Shown here piece by piece: positions 59,316 to 64,000 of a stretch of 64,000 bases of DNA. A program made the position numbers and the translations under genes. This DNA is from CAZCDS01 sp964497585 (GTDB taxonomy: Bacteria; Desulfobacterota; Desulfomonilia; Desulfomonilales; Desulfomonilaceae). Every line of letters starts with the position of its first letter. Position 1 is the first letter of the stretch. The notes below the pieces were generated by a model, which saw only the letters and a program-made list of their open reading frames with translations, ran no database searches and was not told where the DNA came from. Location: positions 32,778-96,777 of the forward strand of contig CAZCDS010000021.1 of NCBI GenBank assembly GCA_964497585.1. The letters run 5' to 3'.

Positions 59316-61046
59316 ATGGGCGTACTAAGGGTATGGGCCCCTACAGCAGAACGGGTGGAAGTTCAGTTGGCCGCGGCACGTACGGCCATGGAAAAGAAGC
59401 GCGGGGGCTGGTGGGAAGTGAAAACCTCGGCCGCCTCGCACGGAGCCGACTACACGTTCATCCTGAACGGAGGAGACCCGCTCCCCGATCCTCGGTCCCC
59501 ATGGCAGCCGCGCGGAGTCCACGGATACTCCCGGGTCCTCTCCCACGAAGAGTTCACGTGGCATGACGCGGGCTGGCAGCCTCCTCCGCTCTCCGCGGCA
59601 ATCATCTATGAGTTGCACGTTGGAACCTTCAGCCCTGAAGGCACGTTCGACGGTGTGGAGAAGCACTTGGATCATTTGCTGGATCTTGGAATAACTCACG
59701 TGGAGCTGATGCCGGTTAACGGGTTTTCAGGATCACGCGGCTGGGGCTATGACGGAGTCAACCTCTACGCTCCCCATGAGGCGTACGGAGGCCCTGAAGG
59801 AATGAAGAGGCTGGTAGACGCCTGCCATGAACGGGGTTTGGCCGTGTTTCTCGACGCCGTGTACAATCATCTTGGGCCTGAAGGGAACTACCTTGAGCGC
59901 TTCGGTCCCTACTTGACCGACCGCTACGGCTCCCCCTGGGGAAAGGCGGTGAACTTCGACGGACCGGAGAGCGACGAGGTCAGACGCTTCTTCTGTGACA
60001 ACGCCCTGATGTGGTTGCGCGACTACCACGTTGACGGCTTACGTATTGACGCGGTTCACGCCATTGTGGACACGTCGGCTGTGCATATTCTCGAGCAGCT
60101 TGCCACAGAGGTTGAGGCATTGCAGGCTGAGATCGGCCGCCACTTGACGCTCATTGCCGAAAGCGACCTCAACGATCCCCGCATTGTCAGAAGCCCCGCG
60201 GTAGGCGGATACGGCATGCACGCCCAGTGGAGTGACGATTTCCACCATGCACTGCACACTGTCCTGACCGGGGAGAAAGACGGCTATTACACTGATTTCG
60301 GTTCCCTGGCGGATCTCGCAAAGGCCGTGACACAAACCTTTGTCAATGACGGCCGGTACTCGCACTTTCGCCGTCGCGTTCACGGCCGACCCGCAAGCGG
60401 ACTCTCGGGACACTCCTTCCTCTGTTACATACAGACCCACGACCAGGTCGGCAACCGAGCGAGAGGAGACCGCTTGGGACATCTCGTGAGTATGGGAAAA
60501 CTCAAGATTGCTGCTGCGCTGGTACTCACCGCACCCTTTGTTCCGATGGTTTTCCAGGGTGAAGAGTGGGGAGCCTCCTGTCCGTTTCATTACTTCACCG
60601 ATCACCAGGACTCGGAGCTGGGTGATGCGGTCCGGAGAGGGAGGCGCAGGGAGTTCTCCGCGTTCGGTTGGGAGCCGGATACGATTCAGGACCCCCAAGC
60701 GGTTGAGACCTTTGAACGATCCAAGCTCATCTGGGATGAGCTTACACGGGAGCCGCATCGCTCCCTGCTTCAGTGGTATCGGGAGCTGATTCGTTTGCGC
60801 CGCTCCATGCCGGCACTGACCGACGGGCGACTCGACCGCGTGGTTGTCGATTTTGATGAGGAGCAGAAATGGTTGAGAGTCGAGCGTGGCAATGTGACGG
60901 TGGCATGTAACCTGTCTGACGCGCCACGCACCATCGCGTTGCGTGAAGGGGTTGACAGAGCGGTCATGCTTGCGTCCCACGAAGATTTGGAGTTGGAACG
61001 AGCCGCGCTGACGCTTCCGGCCGAATCGGTAGTTGTCATTGCTTGA
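59316..61046 (+). CDS. treZ: Malto-oligosyltrehalose trehalohydrolase
   Basis: 576 aa, 6 bp after treY. N-terminal CBM48-like domain (LRVWAPTAERVEVQL), then GH13: DAVYNHLGPEGNY, GLRIDAVHAI (nucleophile Asp), LIAESDLNDPRI (acid/base Glu), QTHDQVGNRARGDRL. It releases trehalose from maltooligosyltrehalose. With GlgX and TreY it forms the OtsAB-independent TreYZ route. Trehalose as a compatible solute fits the MscS channel upstream. Confidence 0.95.
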   Translation: MGVLRVWAPTAERVEVQLAAARTAMEKKRGGWWEVKTSAASHGADYTFILNGGDPLPDPRSPWQPRGVHGYSRVLSHEEFTWHDAGWQPPPLSAAIIYELHVGTFSPEGTFDGVEKHLDHLLDLGITHVELMPVNGFSGSRGWGYDGVNLYAPHEAYGGPEGMKRLVDACHERGLAVFLDAVYNHLGPEGNYLERFGPYLTDRYGSPWGKAVNFDGPESDEVRRFFCDNALMWLRDYHVDGLRIDAVHAIVDTSAVHILEQLATEVEALQAEIGRHLTLIAESDLNDPRIVRSPAVGGYGMHAQWSDDFHHALHTVLTGEKDGYYTDFGSLADLAKAVTQTFVNDGRYSHFRRRVHGRPASGLSGHSFLCYIQTHDQVGNRARGDRLGHLVSMGKLKIAAALVLTAPFVPMVFQGEEWGASCPFHYFTDHQDSELGDAVRRGRRREFSAFGWEPDTIQDPQAVETFERSKLIWDELTREPHRSLLQWYRELIRLRRSMPALTDGRLDRVVVDFDEEQKWLRVERGNVTVACNLSDAPRTIALREGVDRAVMLASHEDLELERAALTLPAESVVVIA

Positions 61047-61387
61047 AACGGGAAGATCCCTCTGAATAGGTTTGCGGTAGTGGGAGTTTTATTTCTCCAT
61101 TGAGACTTTTTTGGCATGGTCCATGCGTGCGTCACAAGCAGTCGCAGGTTGACCGAAGATACGCAATTTCGGGATTGCAATCTGCCTCATGCTCATTGGT
61201 TTGGACGGTTTCCACGGTCAACGGGCCCGATGGCAAGATGACTCAATACCTTTCCGCAGCCGGCAGCAGGGTGACGGTCGAGAAATCGTCCGGGGCCGGT
61301 AGGCTGAGAGCCCGTCCCTATTGGCGATCCGCATGAGGGGGAGACCTCTTCGATGGCAACTCCTGAGACCGAGAGTAAGGAGGAATC
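61047..61387. other. Intergenic region with sigma-54-like promoter
   Basis: Holds the -24/-12 match at 61112-61127 in a leader of about 260 nt before the DUF302 gene. No other gene is supported. Confidence 0.45.
61112..61127 (+). promoter_or_regulatory. Sigma-54-like promoter for the DUF302 gene
   Basis: TGGCATGGTCCATGCG: GG and GC 10 nt apart, sharing the TGGCAyGGTCCrTGC core with 48689-48704. About 260 bp from the start codon. No GTGTC-N9-GACAC site was found upstream. Confidence 0.55.
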
Positions 61388-61774
61388 ATGACCTATTACA
61401 TCAGCAAGATCGTGGAGTTGGCATTCGATGAAGCCGTGAACGCGGTAACGGATTCCTTGATGGAGCAAGGATTCGGAATCCTGACTGAGATCGATGTCCA
61501 GGCAAAGTTCAAAGAGAAGCTTGGTGTGGCCTTCCGCAAGTATCTCATCCTCGGGGCGTGCGATCCGAAATCCGCGCATAAGGCCTTGCAGGCAGAGGAC
61601 AAAATAGGCGTTCTCCTGCCCTGTAACGTCATCGTTCAAGAGACATCGGACGCGAAGGTGGAAATCGCAGCAATGGATCCCAGCGCGATGATGGAAAGCA
61701 TAGACAACCGCGCACTCTCGGAGCTCGCACAGGACGTTCGCGACCGGCTGGCAGCCGCCTTAGACAAAGTATGA
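61388..61774 (+). CDS. DUF302-domain protein
   Basis: 128 aa. MTYYISKIVELAFDEAVNAVTDSLMEQGFGILTEIDVQAKFKEKLG followed by YLILGACDPKSAHKAL and IGVLLPCNVIVQE is the DUF302 pattern (heme- or metal-binding-like alpha/beta fold seen in stress and redox proteins). Single Cys in the LGACDP and LPCNV motifs are conserved family features. AAGGAGG precedes ATG 61388. Confidence 0.88.
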   Translation: MTYYISKIVELAFDEAVNAVTDSLMEQGFGILTEIDVQAKFKEKLGVAFRKYLILGACDPKSAHKALQAEDKIGVLLPCNVIVQETSDAKVEIAAMDPSAMMESIDNRALSELAQDVRDRLAAALDKV

Positions 61775-62503
61775 TCGCGCGGTGGATTCGTAGAGAATTA
61801 TGGCATTTGCCAAAAAAAGCTCGGAAATTTTCATCCACGGTTCGCGCGGAGCTCCCCGCACCGGTGCGTGATGGGGAGGTTCGGAGAGGCGATGAGTCTT
61901 TCCTCCGAATCCGGAGGATGACAGCCTTACCGAGGACCGCCGTGCAATCGAGCACAAGCCGTGGATCATGCAAGCAGAAATCCGGAGGCTTCGGAGTTCC
62001 GTCAGGTCATGAGGATACGCAAGTATCCGCCCTACGTCACTCCGTCTTTGTTTTGGACACGCGGCATAGCGCCCCCAAGTGGCAAGACTTCAGCCCCGAC
62101 GTTGAGGAGGGAAGGGCGGAGAACAATTCCCGTTCAAATTTCTCCTGCGGTGACGTCTCTTCCCCGTGAAGCTGAATGCTTGGCGGCGTTGCTGGAAATT
62201 CCTTGTGACGAGACGGACCGTGGGATATACTGGGTCGCAAATTTGTTAAAGGTGGAAGGATCCGCGGCGGAGACCGCGGTAGTGGTACGACTCCATTTTG
62301 GCGGTATTGAGACAACGGCAGGAAGCAGGGAGGCTTCCCGTCGGTTGTATTGAGAGTCAGGCTCAGTCGTGCCAGTGGATTGCCCATGCTCCTATGGCCG
62401 GCCCACCAATTCCTCGGACCACGAGATGAAGAAGAGCCGCTGGGAAAGGACGAGGCGAACAAAGTCCCAAAGCTAGGCGGCGATGCTAAGAAAGGTCCAT
62501 CTG
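61775..62503. other. Intergenic region upstream of nuoA
   Basis: About 730 bp without a convincing gene. It contains the candidate nuo promoter at 62203-62231. The overlapping ORF starting at 61771 is Arg/Ser-rich and of random composition. Confidence 0.4.
62203..62231 (+). promoter_or_regulatory. Candidate sigma-70 promoter for the nuo genes
   Basis: TTGTGA, 17-bp spacer, TATACT. -10 matches 5/6, -35 4/6. About 270 bp before nuoA. Confidence 0.45.
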
Positions 62504-62902
62504 ATGCACTCAGTGATCGGGCCCCTTGTCTTCTATTTGATTTTAGTCGTTTTTCTTGTGGCGATAATTCTCGTTCTCTCGAGTATTCTTGGGGAGAGAC
62601 ATTCGGAACGAGCCACCGGAGACCCGTATGAATCGGGTATGATTACCGCCGCGCCTGTACGCGGCCGGTTTCAAGTGAACTTCTTTCTCCTTGCCGTGCT
62701 CTTCGTGATCTTCGATCTGGAAGCGGTTTTTATCTTCGGGTGGGCGGTTGCATTACGCGAGGTCGGTTGGGTAGGATACGGAGAAGTCCTAGTATTCATT
62801 GCAGTTCTTCTCGGTGCCCTGTTCTATCTGTGGCGTGTCGGTGCTCTTGAAATTTCCAGGTCCATCCGGGTCCGGATGGGCAAATATGATGGACAAGGGT
62901 AA
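62504..62902 (+). CDS. nuoA: NADH-quinone oxidoreductase subunit A
   Basis: 132 aa from ATG 62504 (AGAAAGG upstream; a 7-residue longer reading from 62483 is also open). Three TM helices and the signature YESGMITAAPVRGRFQVNFFLLAVLFVIFDLEAVFIFGWA. Membrane-arm subunit of respiratory complex I. The operon continues with nuoB after 135 bp. Confidence 0.95.
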   Translation: MHSVIGPLVFYLILVVFLVAIILVLSSILGERHSERATGDPYESGMITAAPVRGRFQVNFFLLAVLFVIFDLEAVFIFGWAVALREVGWVGYGEVLVFIAVLLGALFYLWRVGALEISRSIRVRMGKYDGQG

Positions 62903-63037
62903 GACTGGGTTATCACGAGCACGGGGGTCTTGCCTGGTGCGGTATCCGGTTGAATTTTATGCTATCTGTACCCTAAACGGATTCCGAGGATTTCCTGCGC
63001 GGCACGGCAGTGCACCTCGAGATCAGTAGCAAAGGTC

Positions 63038-63652
63038 ATGAGGAATATGAAATACCAGGAAGCTCCGACGGGATTCGGGGGTATCATTTGGTCACGCCTG
63101 GAATCCCTTGTCGCTTGGGGCCGAAAGAATTCGATCTGGCCTTTCAACTTCGGTCTCTCCTGCTGCTACGTGGAAATGGCTTGTGCGCTCACGAGCAAGT
63201 ACGACATAGCCCGCTTCGGGGCCGAGGTAATTCGGAGCACCCCGCGAGAGGCGGACTTGATGATCATAGCCGGGACTCCCTTCATAAAGATAGCTCCGGT
63301 GATCAGGCGTCTGTACCAACAAATGATGGAGCCCCGATGGGTCATCTCCATGGGCTCCTGCGCGAACTCCGGGGGCATGTACGATATCTACAGTGTTGTC
63401 CAAGGAGTGGACAAGATACTTCCCGTAGACGTGTACGTCCCGGGGTGTCCGCCCAGGCCCGATTCGTTCGTTGAGGGATTGGTGCTCCTCCAGGAGGCGG
63501 TCGGTAAAGAACGACGGCCTTTGAGTTATTACGTGGGGCGCCAAGACGTGTTAGGTGCACCCACGCGAAGTATGCGTGACGAAATGAGAAACGAGAGACG
63601 ACGGATGACGGTTCTTCCTTCACCGGACGACGTCGAACCAATTCCATCCTGA
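63038..63652 (+). CDS. nuoB: NADH-quinone oxidoreductase subunit B
   Basis: 204 aa. FGLSCCYVEMACALTSKYDIARFGAEVIRSTPREADLMIIAGTP holds the vicinal Cys pair and GSCANSGGMYDIYSVVQGVDKILPVDVYVPGCPPRPD the remaining ligands of cluster N2. It is the hydrophilic-arm subunit at the quinone site. The C-terminal 40 residues are a basic extension. It is followed directly by a GTG-started nuoC-like fragment. Confidence 0.96.
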   Translation: MRNMKYQEAPTGFGGIIWSRLESLVAWGRKNSIWPFNFGLSCCYVEMACALTSKYDIARFGAEVIRSTPREADLMIIAGTPFIKIAPVIRRLYQQMMEPRWVISMGSCANSGGMYDIYSVVQGVDKILPVDVYVPGCPPRPDSFVEGLVLLQEAVGKERRPLSYYVGRQDVLGAPTRSMRDEMRNERRRMTVLPSPDDVEPIPS

Positions 63653-63847
63653 GTGCAAAGTGATTACGTGCGTTCGCTTGAACTGAAAGGGGATCGCGTC
63701 GTGGTCTCGGTGGCAAATTCGCTCGTGTATTGTAGTTTCATTCGTGAACTCACGTACCACTATCCAGCGTTCAACCACCTTGTATCGAATATGACCATGG
63801 GATGGCAAATGCAGGGTAGGAGCCGTCCCTGTCGGGGCAACCCATGA
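63653..63847 (+). pseudogene. nuoC: Truncated nuoC-like fragment
   Basis: GTG 63653 follows the nuoB stop with no gap. Residues 1-47 (GDRVVVSVANSLVYCSFIRELTYHYPAFNHLVSNMT) look like a NuoC N-terminus. After about 63793 the frame changes character (MGWQMQGRSRPCRGNP) and stops at 63847. No continuation of NuoC is visible in any frame to 64000. A structured repeat starts at about 63815, so an insertion or deletion has probably interrupted the gene. Without sequence beyond 64000 I cannot exclude that an intact NuoC follows. Confidence 0.5.
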
Positions 63848-63862
63848 GTCGCCCAGGACGGC
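63822..63862. repeat. Nested stem-loop in the nuoC region
   Basis: GCCGTCC (63822-63828) pairs with GGACGGC (63856-63862). Inside, GGGCAAC pairs with GTCGCCC (one mismatch) around CCATGA. GCAGGG occurs on both sides. The shape is REP-like. It differs from the 33849-33997 pair in sequence. Confidence 0.5.
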
Positions 63863-64000
63863 GCATTTCGCCTGTGCAGGGAAACAATGCAGTAAAAGGC
63901 ACGCGGGCACGTCGACCCAGGGTGATCACCGACGAAGCGGAGCCCATGGCACTTTTCTATAGTGCCGCGCAGAAAGGATAGGTGCGAAAAAGAGCGCGAC

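Noticed and set aside
61771..62169. 132-codon frame overlapping the DUF302 stop
   Set aside because: The ATGA overlap is attractive, but the translation is Arg/Ser-rich with no hydrophobic core or motif, and it spans an apparently non-coding gap.
1..64000. CRISPR array, integrase, transposase or prophage
   Set aside because: No regularly spaced repeats, no recombinase or transposase motifs, and no structural phage genes were found on either strand.

Overview
The window is a dense, GC-rich bacterial chromosome segment with no plasmid, phage, transposase, CRISPR or rRNA signal. Gene content points to an anaerobic member of the Desulfobacterota (former Deltaproteobacteria). The reasons are a folate-branch C1 operon (MetF, MetV and NuoE/F/G-like flavin/FeS proteins), a Gram-negative envelope (outer-membrane barrels, a TPR lytic transglycosylase), abundant sigma-54 signals, and a probable UGA-encoded selenocysteine protein. 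This is inferred from gene families, not from a phylogeny.

Layout. 1-2 kb: two related membrane-anchored proteins flank a small secreted protein. 2.4-7.4 kb: a conserved cassette of carbamoyltransferase, SxtJ-like membrane protein, DUF5989 peptide and SGNH hydrolase with a discoidin-like tail. 7.5-12.8 kb: rpmI-rplT-pheS-pheT, a MerR-type regulator, terminators and a small zinc ribbon. 13-24.5 kb (minus strand): one long operon, promoter-proximal response regulator (HTH-REC), then MetF-like, NuoG-like, NuoE-like, NuoF-GltD fusion, MetV, MetF and a PAS histidine kinase. The two-component genes bracket the C1 redox genes. The NuoG-like protein has Ser where formate dehydrogenases have catalytic Cys/Sec, so it is more likely an electron-transfer scaffold for methylene-tetrahydrofolate reductase than a formate dehydrogenase.

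24.8-40 kb: chemoreceptor, zinc-ribbon membrane protein, secreted small proteins, an inverse-autotransporter-like barrel, a YihY/BrkB membrane protein, a barrel-like gene split by an in-frame TAG, a pair of inverted REP-like hairpins with compensatory changes, a cupin, RsmA, a DUF1285 protein, a lytic transglycosylase, and an ArsR/methyltransferase pair. 40.5-44.1 kb: acyl-CoA dehydrogenase and a GH15 enzyme.

44.4-54.3 kb looks like a stress island. It holds a thioredoxin-fold protein with a UxxC motif read through UGA, two SlyD-like FKBP isomerases, a sigma-54 activator with PAS domains, two CsbD-like small proteins (one only 53 aa), an MscS channel and a GNAT protein. Sigma-54 promoters and two 19-bp GTGTC-N9-GACAC palindromes flank the activator gene, which suggests a local regulon. 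54.5-61 kb: glgX-treY-treZ for trehalose from glycogen, then a DUF302 protein behind another sigma-54-like promoter. 62.2-64 kb: start of a complex I operon (nuoA, nuoB), with nuoC apparently broken after about 47 codons by a structured repeat.
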